64,000 nt of DNA from Hippophae tibetana (lineage: Eukaryota; Streptophyta; Magnoliopsida; Rosales; Elaeagnaceae): contig CM072810.1 in assembly GCA_037013495.1 (NCBI GenBank), positions 73,640,449-73,704,448 of the forward strand, written 5' to 3'. Both the position numbers and the translations under genes were made by a program. The notes beneath the pieces are model-generated. The model saw only the letters and a program-made list of their open reading frames with translations, had not been told where the DNA came from and did no database searches. This document shows, piece by piece, positions 24,901 through 38,600 of this stretch (its first letter is position 1; each line of letters opens with the position of its first letter).

Positions 24901-27900
24901 ATTTTACACGCCCTTACTTTTGACTCGGGTGTCGAAACTTTTAATATAATATATCAAACCGAAGCTTGTAAATATTCCTATAATCAGAGCATGGATTCCT
25001 AAGAATATTATTTTTTGAAATCAAATTCAACCGTTTATATCACCTACCAAAGTTTAAAATTTTCGTCTCATCTGTTCCGTTTTTTTTTCTTTCGGTTTTT
25101 TTCAATGCCACTAGAAGAGCAATTGAGTTAGGGATCAGGAATGTGTTTAAAAATATTCTAAATTTCTCTATATCCAACAAATATTCTCTAGATCAGTGAA
25201 ATATTCTAATGACCCTTTACAAAGAATAGATTTGGAATATCTAATGGAAAGATTAATTTTCGAAGCAATTATTTTTGTTTTATTTACTTATATGCCCCTT
25301 ATGTTTAGCGATTTTTTTTTACTGAATTGTGGAATTTAATTTTTCTTATTTATCATAAGTATTTTTACGCTTTTATTATTTACATATGGATTAAGAAAAT
25401 TTCATAACTAAATAACCTCAGTATGGTTGCATTACGTCTTAGGTTTTGTTGCTTGTATAAGAAAACAACAACCTTTTCATGGAGGAAGAACTAGTATAAT
25501 TAATGAAAATATTTTTTACCATGCTTTGTACTTATCTATCGAGGGTTCTTGATATAATTCCTAGATTCGACACATCGAAGCGAGTGATCATTATCTTTTG
25601 GCATCAAAAGGTTGCGGTTTATTAACTTATTGATGTTGTATTCGTCTGTGGATTTCATTTCGTAGTTCTTTTTTAAATCTTCGTCTCTTATTCTTGATCT
25701 TTATTTCTACGCTCAATCAATCTATGTTTTTCATAAAAAAAATTGTGGGAAAAACAAGATGAGTTCTACTGTTTACAGTATTGAAAAAAGAACATTTGAT
25801 AAATGAGAGTTCTAATTTTACACGCCATTACTTTTGACTCGGGTGTCGAAACTCTTAATATAATATATTAAATCGAAGCTTGTAAATATTCCTATAATCA
25901 GAGCATGGATTCCTAAGAATATTATTTTTTGAAATCAAATTCAACCGTTTATATCACCTACCAAAGTTTAAAATTTTCGTCTCATCTATTCCGTTTTTTT
26001 TTTCTTTCGGTTTTTTTCAATGCCACTATAAGAGCAATTGAGTTAGGGATCAGGAATGTGTTTAAAAATATTCTAAATTTCTCTATATCCAACAAATATT
26101 CTCTAGATCAGTGAAATATTCTAATGACCCTTTACAAATAATAGATTTGGAATATCTAATGGAAAGATTAATTTCGGAAGCAATTATTTTTAATTTATTT
26201 ACTTATATGCCCCTTATGTTTAGCGATTTGTTTTACTGAATTGTGGAATTTAATTTTTCTTATTTATCATAAGTGTTTTTACGCTTTTATTAATTACGGA
26301 TGGATTAAGCACATTTCATAAATAAATATCCTCATGATGGTTGCATTACGCCTTAGGTTTTGTTGCTTGTATAAGAAAACAACAACCTTTTCATGGAGGA
26401 AGAACTAGTATAATTAATGAAAATATTTTTTACCAAGCTTTTTACTTTTCTTTCGAGGGTTCTTGATATAATTCCTAGATTCGACACATCGAAGCGAGTG
26501 ATCATTATCTTATGGCATCAAAAGGTTGCGGTTTATGGACTTATTGATGTTGTTGTCGTCTGTGGATTTCATTTCGTAGTTCATTTTTAAATCTTCGTCT
26601 CTTATTCTTGATCTTTATTTCTACGCTCAATCAATCTATGTTCTTCATAAAAAAAATGTGGGAAAAACAAGATGGGTTCTACTGTTTACAGTATTGAGAA
26701 AAGAATATTTGATAAATCAGAGTTCCCATTTTACACGCCCTTACTTTTGACTCGGGTGTCGAAACTTTTAATATTATATATCAAACCGAAGCTTGTAAAT
26801 ATTCCTATAATCAGAGCATGGATTCCTAAGAATATTATTTTTTGAAATCAAATTCAACCGTTTATATCACCTACCAAAGTTTAAAATTTTCGTCTCATCT
26901 GTTCCGTTTTTTTTTCTTTCGGTTTTTTTCAATGCCACTAGAAGAGCAATTGAGTTAGGGATCAGGAATGTGTTTAAAAATATTCTAAATTTCTCTATAT
27001 CCAAAAAATATTCTCTAGATCAGTGAAATATTCTAATGACCCTTTACAAAGAATAGATTTGGAATATCTAATGGAAAGATTAATTTTGGAAGCAAGTATT
27101 TTTGTTTTATTTACTTATATGCCCGTTATGTTTAGCGATTTGTTTTTACTGAATTGTGGAATTTAATTTTTCTTATTTATCATTAGTATTTTTACGCTTT
27201 TATTATTTACAGATGGATTAAGCAAATTTCATAACTAAATATCCTCAGTATGGTTGCATTACGTCTTAGGTTTTGTTGCTTGTATAAGAAAACAACAACC
27301 TTTTCATGGAGGAAGAACTAGTATAATTAATGAAAATATTTTTTACCAAGCTTTTTACTTTTCTTTCGAGGGTTCTTGATATAATGCCTAGATTCGGCAC
27401 ATCGAAGCGAGTGATCATTATCTTTTGGCATCAAAAGGTTGCGGTTTATTAACTTATTGATGTTGTATTCGTCTGTGGATTTCATTTCGTAGTTCTTTTT
27501 TAAATCTTCGTCTCTTATTCTTGATCTTTATTTCTACGCTCAATCAATCTATGTTCTTCATAAAAAAAATTGTGGGAAAAACAAGATGGGTTCTACTGTT
27601 TACAGTATTGAAAAAAGAATATTTGATAAATCAGAGTTCCAATTTTACACGCCATTACTTTTGACTCGGGTGTCGAAACTTTTAATATAATATATCAAAT
27701 CGAAGCTTGTAAATATTCCTATAATCAGAGCATGGATTCCTAAGAATATTATTTTTTGAAATCAAATTCAACCGTTTATATCACCAACCAATGTTTAAAA
27801 TTTTCGTCTCATCTATTCCGTTTTGTTTTTTCTTTCGGTTTTTTTCAATGCCACTATAAGAGCAATTGAGTTAGGGATCAGGAATGTGTTTAAAACTATT

Positions 27901-30383
27901 CTAAATTTCTTTATATCCAGCAAATATTCTCTAGATCAGTGAAATATTCTAATGACCCTTCACAAAGAATAGATTTGGATTATCTAATGGAAAGATTAAT
28001 TTTGGAAGCAATTATTTTTGTTTTATATACTTATATGCCCGTTATGTTTAGCGATTTTTTTTTACTGAATTGTGGAATTTAATTTTTCTTATTTATCATT
28101 AGTATTTTTACGCTTTTATTATTTACGGATGGATTAAGCAAATTTCATAACTAAATATCCTCAGTATGGTTGCATTACGTCTTAGGTTTTGTTGCTTGTA
28201 TAAGAAAACAACAACCTTTTGATGGAGGAAGAACTAGTATAATTAATGAAAATATTTTTTACCAAGCTTTTTACTTTTCTTTCGAGGGTTCTTGATATAA
28301 TTCCTAGATTCGACACATCGAAGCGAGTGATCATTATCTTATGGCATCAAAAGGTTGAGGTTTATGGACTTCTTGATGTTGTATTCGTCTGTTGATTTCA
28401 TTTCGTAGTTCCTTTTTAAATCTTAGTCTCTTATTCTTGATCTTTATTTCTACGCTCAATAAATATATGTTCTTCATAAAAAATATTGTGGGAAAAACAA
28501 GATGGGTTCTACTGTTTACATTATTGAAAAAAGAATATTTGATAAATTAGAGTTCCAATTTTACACGCCATTACTTTTGACTCGGGTGTCGAAACTTTTA
28601 ATATAATATATCAAATCGAAGCTTGTAAATATTCCTATAATCAGAGCATGGATTCCTAAGAATATTATTTTTTGAAATCAAATTCAACCGTTTATATCAC
28701 CTACCAAAGTTTAAAATTTTTGTTTTATCTATTCCGTTTTTTTTTCTTTCGGTTTTTTTCAATGCCACTATAAGAGCAATTGAGTTAGGGATCAGGAATG
28801 TGTTTAAAAATATTCTAAATTTCTCTATATCCAGCAAATATTCTCTAGATCAGTGAAATATTCTAATGACCCTTCACAAAGAATAGATTGGGAATATCTA
28901 ATGGAAAGATTAATTTCGGAAGCAATTATTTTTAATTTATTTACTTATATGCCCCTTATGTTTAGCGATTTGTTTTACTGAATTGTGGAATTTAATTTTT
29001 CTTATTTATCATAAGTGTTTTTACGCTTTTATTAATTACGGATGGATTAAGCACATTTCATAAATAAATATCCTCATGATGGTTGCATTACGCCTTAGGT
29101 TTTGTTGCTTGTATAAGAAAACAACAACCTTTTCATGGAGGAAGAACTAGTATAATTAATGAAAATATTTTTTACCAAGCTTTTTACTTTTCTTTCGAGG
29201 GTTCTTGATATAATTCCTAGATTCGACACATCGAAGCGAGTGATCATTATCTTATGGCATCAAAAGGTTGCGGTTTATGGACTTATTGATGTTGTTGTCG
29301 TCTGTGGATTTCATTTCGTAGTTCATTTTTAAATCTTCGTCACTTATTCTTGATCTTTATTTCTACGCTCAATCAATCTATGTTCTTCATAAAAAAAAAT
29401 TGTGGGAAAAACAAGATGGGTTCTACTGTTTACAGTATTGAAAAAAGAATATTTGAAAAATCAGAGTTCCCATTTTACACGCCCTTACTTTTGACTCGGG
29501 TGTCGAAACTTTTAATATAATATATCAAACCGAAGCTTGTAAATATTCCTATAATCAGAGCATGGATACCTAAGAATATTATTTTTTGAAATCAAATTCA
29601 ACCGTTTATATCACCTACCAAAGTTTAAAATTTTCGTCTCATCTGTTCCGTTTTTTTTTCTTTCGGTTTTTTTCAATGCCACTAGAAGAGCAATTGAGTT
29701 AGGGATCAGGAATGTGTTTAAAAATATTCTAAATTTCTCTATATCCAACAAATATTCTCTAGATCAGTGAAATATTCTAATGACCCTTTACAAAGAATAG
29801 ATTTGGAATATCTAATGGAAAGATTAATTTTCGAAGCAATTATTTTTGTTTTATTTACTTATATGCCCCTTATGTTTAGCGATTTTTTTTTACTGAATTG
29901 TGGAATTTAATTTTTCTTATTTATCATAAGTATTTTTACGCTTTTATTATTTACATATGGATTAAGAAAATTTCATAACTAAATAACCTCAGTATGGTTG
30001 CATTACGTCTTAGGTTTTGTTGCTTGTATAAGAAAACAACAACCTTTTCATGGAGGAAGAACTAGTATAATTAATGAAAATATTTTTTACCATGCTTTGT
30101 ACTTATCTATCGAGGGTTCTTGATATAATTCCTAGATTCGACACATCGAAGCGAGTGATCATTATCTTTTGGCATCAAAAGGTTGCGGTTTATTAACTTA
30201 TTGATGTTGTATTCGTCTGTGGATTTCATTTCGTAGTTCTTTTTTAAATCTTCGTCTCTTATTCTTGATCTTTATTTCTACGCTCAATCAATCTATGTTT
30301 TTCATAAAAAAAATTGTGGGAAAAACAAGATGAGTTCTACTGTTTACAGTATTGAAAAAAGAACATTTGATAAATGAGAGTTC
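21944..30383. repeat. Five-unit higher-order repeat, 4570 bp, about two copies
   Basis: Copy 1 is m25-m29 (21944-26513, 4570 bp). Copy 2 is m30-m33 plus the left of m34 (26514-30383). Unit order in both is L5-A2, L4-A2-like, L3-B/A, L5-A1, L4. Shared private variants at exactly 4570-4571 bp spacing include CCAAAAAATATTC (22431 and 27001), TTTTGTTTTTTC (23251 and 27821), TAAAACTATTC (23321 and 27891) and TACATATGG (25381 and 29952). Few differences are visible by eye, for example ACCGACC at 24130 against ACCTACC, and GATGAGG at 24221 against GATCAGG. Copy 2 breaks off at the 467-bp triplication. The five-unit block looks like the L5-L4-L3 trimer plus an L5-L4 dimer. Confidence 0.9.
29917..30383. 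repeat. 467-bp segment, source copy of triplication
   Basis: This segment runs from TTATTTATCATAAG in the right part of m33 across the unit boundary at 30171 to GAGAGTTC in the left part of m34. It carries m28/m33 markers (TACATATGG, AATAACCTC, CATGCTTTG, TACTTATCTATCG) and m29-type left markers (AAGATGAGTTC, AAGAACATTTG, AATGAGAGTTC). Because it joins normally to upstream m33, it is the natural source of the two shortened units that follow. Confidence 0.85.
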
Positions 30384-30850
30384 TTATTTATCATAAGTAT
30401 TTTTACGCTTTTATTATTTACATATGGATTAAGAAAATTTCATAACTAAATAACCTCAGTATGGTTGCATTACGTCTTAGGTTTTGTTGCTTGTATAAGA
30501 AAACAACAACCTTTTCATGGAGGAAGAACTAGTATAATTAATGAAAATATTTTTTACCATGCTTTGTACTTATCTATCGAGGGTTCTTGATATAATTCCT
30601 AGATTCGACACATCGAAGCGAGTGATCATTATCTTTTGGCATCAAAAGGTTGCGGTTTATTAACTTATTGATGTTGTATTCGTCTGTGGATTTCATTTCG
30701 TAGTTCTTTTTTAAATCTTCGTCTCTTATTCTTGATCTTTATTTCTACGCTCAATCAATCTATGTTTTTCATAAAAAAAATTGTGGGAAAAACAAGATGA
30801 GTTCTACTGTTTACAGTATTGAAAAAAGAACATTTGATAAATGAGAGTTC
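30384..30850. repeat. 467-bp segment, second copy
   Basis: Starting directly after GAGAGTTC at 30383, the sequence goes back to TTATTTATCATAAG and repeats the 467-bp segment; by eye it is identical to 29917-30383. The join shares TTCT between the two parent sequences (TTTTTCT|TATTT and GAGTTCT|AATTT), a 4-bp microhomology. Relative to a normal unit, 447 bp are missing, including the invariant core, the pyrimidine tract and the AAATATTCT trio. Confidence 0.9.
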
Positions 30851-31317
30851 TTATTTATCATAAGTATTTTTACGCTTTTATTATTTACATATGGATTAAG
30901 AAAATTTCATAACTAAATAACCTCAGTATGGTTGCATTACGTCTTAGGTTTTGTTGCTTGTATAAGAAAACAACAACCTTTTCATGGAGGAAGAACTAGT
31001 ATAATTAATGAAAATATTTTTTACCATGCTTTGTACTTATCTATCGAGGGTTCTTGATATAATTCCTAGATTCGACACATCGAAGCGAGTGATCATTATC
31101 TTTTGGCATCAAAAGGTTGCGGTTTATTAACTTATTGATGTTGTATTCGTCTGTGGATTTCATTTCGTAGTTCTTTTTTAAATCTTCGTCTCTTATTCTT
31201 GATCTTTATTTCTACGCTCAATCAATCTATGTTTTTCATAAAAAAAATTGTGGGAAAAACAAGATGAGTTCTACTGTTTACAGTATTGAAAAAAGAACAT
31301 TTGATAAATGAGAGTTC
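30851..31317. repeat. 467-bp segment, third copy
   Basis: A further copy, identical by eye to the two before it, with the same TTCT join at 30850/30851. At 31317 the sequence continues as GAGTTCTAATTTT, the normal middle of a full unit (m36), so the array returns to register. Two added 467-bp steps with no visible differences point to a very recent event, or to an assembly error that needs ruling out. Confidence 0.9.
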
Positions 31318-34300
31318 TAATTTTACACGCCATTACTTTTGACTCGGGTGTCGAAACTCTTAATATAATATATTAAATCGAAGCTTGTAAATATTCCTAT
31401 AATCAGAGCATGGATTCCTAAGAATATTATATTTTGAAATCAAATTCAACCGTTTATATCACCTAGCAAAGATTAAAATTTTCGTCTCATCTGTTCCGTT
31501 TTTTTTTTCTTTCGGTTTTTTTCAATGCCACTAGAAGAGAAATTGAGTTAGGGATCAGGAATGTGTTTAAAAATATTCTAAATTTCTCTATATCCAACAA
31601 ATATTCTCTAGATCAGTGAAATATTCTAATGACCCTTTACAAAGAATAGATTTGGAATATCTAATGGAAAGATTAATTTTGGAAGCAATTTTTTTTGTTT
31701 TATTTACTTATATGCCCCTTATGTTTAGCGATTTTTTTTTATACTGAATTGTGGAATTTAATTTTTCTTATTTATCATAAGTATTTTTACGCTTTTATTA
31801 TTTACAGATGGATTAAGAAAATTTCATAACTAAATATCCTGAGTATGGTTGCATTACGTCTTAGGTTTTGTTGCTTGTATAAGAAAACAATAACATTTTC
31901 ATGGAGGAAGAACTAGTATAATTAATGAAAATATTTTTTACCAAGCTTTGTACTTTTCTATCGAGGGTTCTTGATATAATTCCTAGATTCGACACATCGA
32001 AGCGAGTGATCATTATCTTTTGGCATCAAAAGGTTGCGGTTTATTAACTTATTGATGTTGTATTCGTCTGTGGATTTCATTTCGTAGTTCTTTTTTAAAT
32101 CTTCGTCTCTTATTCTTGATCTTTATTTCTACGCTCAATCAATCTATGTTTTTCATAAAAAAAATTGTTGGAAAAACAAGATGAGTTCTACTGTTTACAG
32201 TATTGAAAAAAGAACATTTGATAAATCAGAGTTCTAATTTTACACGCCATTACTTTTGACTCGGGTGTCGAAACTTTTAATATAATATATTAAATCGAAG
32301 CTTGTAAATATTCCTATAATCAGAGCATGGATTCCTAAGAATATTATTTTTTGAAATCAAATTCAACCGTTTATATCACCTACCAAAGTTTAAAATTTTC
32401 GTCTCATCTATTCCGTTTTTTTTTCTTTCGGTTTTTTTCAATGCCACTATAAGAGCAATTGAGTTAGGGATCAGGAATGTGTTTAAAAATATTCTAAATT
32501 TCTCTATATCCAATAAATATTCTCTAGATCAGTGAAATATTCTAATGACCCTTTACAAAGAATAGATTTGGAATATCTAATGGAAAGATTAATTTTGGAA
32601 GCAAGTATTTTTGTTTTATTTACTTATATGCCCGTTATGTTTAGCGATTTTTTTTTACTGAATTGTGGAATTTAATTTTTCTTATTTATCATTAGTATTT
32701 TTACGCTTTTATTATTTACGGATGGATTAAGCAAATTTCATAACTAAATATCCTCAGTATGGTTGCATTACGTCTTAGGTTTTGTTGCTTGTATAAGAAA
32801 ACAACAACCTTTTCATGGAGGAAGAACTAGTATAATTAATGAAAATATTTTTTACCAAGCTTTGTACTTTTCTTTCGAGGGTTCTTGATATAATCCCTAG
32901 ATTCGACACATTGAAGCGAGTGATCATTATCTTTTGGCATCAAAAGGTTGAGGTTTATGGACTTCTTGATGTTGTATTCGTCTTTGATTTCATTTCGTAG
33001 TTCTTTTTTTAATCTTAGTCTCTTATTCTTGATCTTTATTTCTACGCTCAATCAATCTATGTTCTTCATAAAAAAATTTGTGGGAAAAACAAGATGGGTT
33101 CTACTATTTACAGTATTGAAAAAAGAATATTTGATAAATCAGAGTTCCAATTTTACACGCCATTACTTTTGACTCGAGTGTCGAAACTTTTAATATAATA
33201 TATCAAATCGAAGCTTGTAAATATTCCTATAATCAGAGCATGGATTCCTAAGAATATTATTTTTTCAAATCAAATTCAACCGTTTATATCACCTACCAAA
33301 GTTTAAAATTTTCGTCTTATCAATTCCGTTTTTTTTTCTTTCGGTTTTTTTCAATGCCACTATAAGAGCAATTGAGTTAGGGATCAGGAATGTGTTTAAA
33401 AATATTCTATATTTCTCTATATCCAGCAAATATTCTCTAGATCAGTGAAATATTCTAATGACCCTTTACAAAGAATAGATTTGGAATATCTAATGGAAAG
33501 ATTAATTTTGGAAGCAATTATTTTTGTTTTATTTACTTATATGCCCTTTATGTTTAGCGATTTTTTTTACTGAATTGTGGAATTTAATTTTTCTTATTTA
33601 TCATAAGTATTTTCACGCTTTTATTATTTACAGATGGATTAAGAAAATTTCATAACTAAATATCCTCAGTATGGTTGCATTACGTCTTAGGTTTTGTTGC
33701 TTGTATAAGAAAACAACAACCTTTTCATGGAAGAAGAACTAGTATAATTAATGAAAATATTTTTTACCAAGATTTGTACTTCTCTTCCTAGGGTTATTGA
33801 TATAATGCCTAGATTCGACACATCGAAGCGAGTGAACATTATTTTTTGGCATTAAAAGGTTGCGGTTTATGGACTTATTGATGTTGTATTCGTCTGTGGA
33901 TTTCATTTCGTAGTTCATTTTTAAATCTTCTTCCATTATTCTTGATCTTTATTTCTACGCTCAATCAATCTATGTTCTTCATAAAAAAAATTTTGGGAAA
34001 AACAAGATGGGTTCTACTGTTTACAGTATTGAAAAAAGAATATTTGATAAATGAGAGTTCCAATTTTACACGCCATTACTTTTGACTCGAGTGTCGAAAC
34101 TTTTAATATAATATATCAAATCGAAGCTTGTAAATATTCCTATAATCAGAGCATGGATTCCTAAGAATATTATTTTTTCAAATCAAATTCAACCGTTTAT
34201 ATCACCTACCAAAGTTTAAAATTTTCGTCTTATCAATTCCGTTTTTTTTTCTTTCGGTTTTTTTCAATGCCACTATAAGAGCAATTGAGTTAGGGATCAG

Positions 34301-35670
34301 GAATGTGTTTAAAAATATTCTATATTTCTCTATATCCAGCAAATATTCTCTAGATCAGTGAAATATTCTAATGACCCTTTACAAAGAATAGATTTGGAAT
34401 ATCTAATGGAAAGATTAATTTTGGAAGCAATTATTTTTGTTTTATTTACTTATATGCCCTTTATGTTTAGCGATTTTTTTTACTGAATTGTGGAATTTAA
34501 TTTTTCTTATTTATCATAAGTATTTTCACGCTTTTATTATTTACAGATGGATTAAGAAAATTTCATAACTAAATATCCTCAGTATGGTTGCATTACGTCT
34601 TAGGTTTTGTTGCTTGTATAAGAAAACAACAACCTTTTCATGGAAGAAGAACTAGTATAATTAATGAAAATATTTTTTACCAAGATTTGTACTTCTCTTC
34701 CTAGGGTTATTGATATAATGCCTAGATTCGACACATCGAAGCGAGTGAACATTATTTTTTGGCATTAAAAGGTTGCGGTTTATGGACTTATTGATGTTGT
34801 ATTCGTCTGTGGATTTCATTTCGTAGTTCATTTTTAAATCTTCTTCCATTATTCTTGATCTTTATTTCTACGCTCAATCAATCTATGTTCTTCATAAAAA
34901 AAATTTTGGGAAAAACAAGATGGGTTCTACTGTTTACAGTATTGAAAAAAGAATATTTGATAAATGAGAGTTCCAATTTTACACGCCATTACTTTTGACT
35001 CGGGTGTCGAAACTTTTAATAATATATCAAATCGAAGCTTGTAAATATTCCTATAATCAGAGCATGGATTCCTAAGAATATTATTTTTTGAAATCAAATT
35101 CAACCGTGTATATCACCTACCAAAGTTTAAAATTTTCGTCTCATCTATTCCGTTTTTTTTCCTTCGGTATTTTTCAATACCACTATAAGAGTAATTGAGT
35201 TAGGGATCAAGAATGTGTTTAAAAATATTTTAAATTTCTCTATATCCAACAAATATTCTCTAGATCAGTGAAATATTCTAATGACCCTTTACAAAGAATA
35301 GATTTGGAATATCTAATGGAAAGATTAATTTTGGAAGCAATTATTTTTGTTTTATTTACTTATATGCCCCTTATGTTTAGCGATTTTTTTTACTGAATTG
35401 TGGAATTTAATTTTTCTTATTTATCATAAGTATTTTTACGCTTTTATTATTTACAGATGGATTAAGAAAATTTCATAACTAAATATCCTCAGTATGGTTG
35501 CATTACGTCTTAGGTTTTGTTGCTTGTATAAGAAAACAACAACCTTTTCATGGAGGAAGAACTAGTATAATTAATGAAAATATTTTTTACCAAGCTTTGT
35601 ACTTTTCTATCGAGGGTTCTTGATATAATTCCTAGATTCGACACATTGAAGCGACTGATCATTATCTTTT
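31318..35670. repeat. Rest of m36 to m40: mixed A units with a 913-bp duplication
   Basis: Right types are A1, A2, A1, A1, A1; left types are L4, L4, L3, L1, L1. A tract of about 913 bp is duplicated: both copies carry an XhoI site CTCGAG in place of CTCGGG (33173-33178 and 34086-34091), TTTTTTCAAATC in place of TTTTTTGAAATC, GGCATTAAAAGG at 33848 and 34761, and TTCTTCCATT at 33931 and 34844. The second copy runs to about 34990, where CTCGGG returns. The region is otherwise ordinary satellite. Confidence 0.8.
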
Positions 35671-38600
35671 GGCATCAAAAGGTTGCGGTTTATTAACTTA
35701 TTGATGTTGTATTCGTCTGTGGATTTCATTTCGTAGTTCTTTTTTAAATCTTCGTCTCTTATTCTTGATCTTTATTTCTACGCTCAATCAATCTATGTTT
35801 TTCATAAAAAAAATTGTGGGAAAAACAAGATGGGTTCTACTGTTTACAATATTGAAAAAAGAACATTTGATAAATGAGAGTTCCAATTTTACACGCCATT
35901 ACTTTTGACTCGGGTGTCGATACTTTTAATATAATATTTTAAATCGAAGCTTGTAAATATTCCTATAATCAGAGCATGGATTCCTAAGAATATTATTTTT
36001 TGAAATCAAATTCAACCGTTTATATCACCTACCAAAGTTTAAAATTTTCGTCTCATCTATTCCGTTTTTTTTTCTTTCGGTTTTTTTCAATGCCACTATA
36101 AGAGCAATTGAGTTAGGGATCAGGAATGTGTTTAAAAATATTCTATATTTCTCTATATCCAGCAAATATTCTCTAGATCAGTGAAATATTCTACTGACCC
36201 TTTTCAAAGAATAGATTTGGAATATCAAATGGAAAGATTAATTTCGGAAGAAATTATTTTTAATTTATTTACTTATATACCCCTTATGTTTAACGATTTT
36301 TTTTACTAAATTGTGGAATTTAATTTTTCTTATTTATCATAAGTGTTTTTACGCTTTTATTAATTACGGATGGATTAAGCACATTTCATAAATAAATATC
36401 CTCATGATGGTTGCATTGCGTCTTGGGTATTGTTGCTTGTATATGAAAACCACAACTTTTTGATGGAGGAAGAACTAGTATAATTAATGAAAATATTTTT
36501 TACCAAGCTTTGTACTTTTCTTCCGAGGGTTCTTGATATAATGCCTAGATTCGACACATCGAAGCGAGTGATCATTATTTTTTGGCATCAAAAGGTTGCG
36601 GTTTATTAACTTATTGATGTTGTATTCGTCTGTGGATTTCATTTCGTAGTTCTTTTTTAAATCTTCGTCTCTTATTCTTGATCTTTATTTCTACGCTCAA
36701 TCAATCTATGTTTTTCATAAAAAAAATTGTGGGAAAAACAAGATGAGTTCTACTGTTTACAATATTGAAAAAAGAACATTTGATAAATGAGAGTTCTAAT
36801 TTTACACGCCATTACTTTTGACTCGGGTGTCGAAACTTTTAATATAATATATTAAATCGAAGCTTGTAAATATTCCTATAATCAGAGCATGGATTCCTAA
36901 GAATATTATTTTTTGAAATCAAATTCAACCGTGTATATCACCTACCAAAGTTTAAAATTTTCGTCTCATCTATTCCGTTTTTTTTCCTTCGGTATTTTTC
37001 AATACCACTATAAGAGTAATTGAGTTAGGGATCAAGAATGTGTTTAAAAATATTTTAAATTTCTCTATATCCAACAAATATTCTCTAGATCAGTGAAATA
37101 TTCTAATGACCCTTTACAAAGAATAGATTTGGAATATCTAATGGAAAGATTAATTTTGGAAGCAATTATTTTTGTTTTATTTACTTATATGCCCCTTATG
37201 TTTAGCGATTTTTTTTACTGAATTGTGGAATTTAATTTTTCTTATTTATCATAAGTATTTTTACGCTTTTATTATTTACAGATGGATTAAGAAAATTTCA
37301 TAACTAAATATCCTCAGTATGGTTGCATTACGTCTTAGGTTTTGTTGCTTGTATAAGAAAACAACAACCTTTTCATGGAGGAAGAACTAGTATAATTAAT
37401 GAAAATATTTTTTACCAAGCTTTGTACTTTTCTATCGAGGGTTCTTGATATAATTCCTAGATTCGACACATTGAAGCGACTGATCATTATCTTTTGGCAT
37501 CAAAAGGTTGCGGTTTATTAACTTATTGATGTTGTATTCGTCTGTGGATTTCATTTCGTAGTTCTTTTTTAAATCTTCGTCTCTTATTCTTGATCTTTAT
37601 TTCTACGCTCAATCAATCTATGTTTTTCATAAAAAAAATTGTGGGAAAAACAAGATGGGTTCTACTGTTTACAATATTGAAAAAAGAACATTTGATAAAT
37701 GAGAGTTCCAATTTTACACGCCATTACTTTTGACTCGGGTGTCGATACTTTTAATATAATATTTTAAATCGAAGCTTGTAAATATTCCTATAATCAGAGC
37801 ATGGATTCCTAAGAATATTATTTTTTGAAATCAAATTCAACCGTTTATATCACCTACCAAAGTTTAAAATTTTCGTCTCATCTATTCCGTTTTTTTTTCT
37901 TTCGGTTTTTTTCAATGCCACTATAAGAGCAATTGAGTTAGGGATCAGGAATGTGTTTAAAAATATTCTATATTTCTCTATATCCAGCAAATATTCTCTA
38001 GATCAGTGAAATATTCTACTGACCCTTTTCAAAGAATAGATTTGGAATATCAAATGGAAAGATTAATTTCGGAAGAAATTATTTTTAATTTATTTACTTA
38101 TATACCCCTTATGTTTAACGATTTTTTTTACTAAATTGTGGAATTTAATTTTTCTTATTTATCATAAGTGTTTTTACGCTTTTATTAATTACGGATGGAT
38201 TAAGCACATTTCATAAATAAATATCCTCATGATGGTTGCATTGCGTCTTGGGTATTGTTGCTTGTATATGAAAACCACAACTTTTTGATGGAGGAAGAAC
38301 TAGTATAATTAATGAAAATATTTTTTACCAAGCTTTGTACTTTTCTTCCGAGGGTTCTTGATATAATGCCTAGATTCGACACATCGAAGCGAGTGATCAT
38401 TATTTTTTGGCATCAAAAGGTTGCGGTTTATTAACTTATTGATGTTGTATTCGTCTGTGGATTTCATTTCGTAGTTCTTTTTTAAATCTTCGTCTCTTAT
38501 TCTTGATCTTTATTTCTACGCTCAATCAATCTATGTTTTTCATAAAAAAAATTGTGGGAAAAACAAGATGAGTTCTACTGTTTACAATATTGAAAAAAGA

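Noticed and set aside
29917-31317. The short units as an insertion of a different repeat family
   Set aside because: Every base of the 467-bp units is found in neighbouring 914-bp units, so they are rearranged copies and not a new family.
33748-33936. A minus-strand 62-residue frame found identically at 34661-34849
   Set aside because: The two copies lie in a recent 913-bp duplication, so identity says nothing about coding. The related m1 unit has a different length in this stretch.
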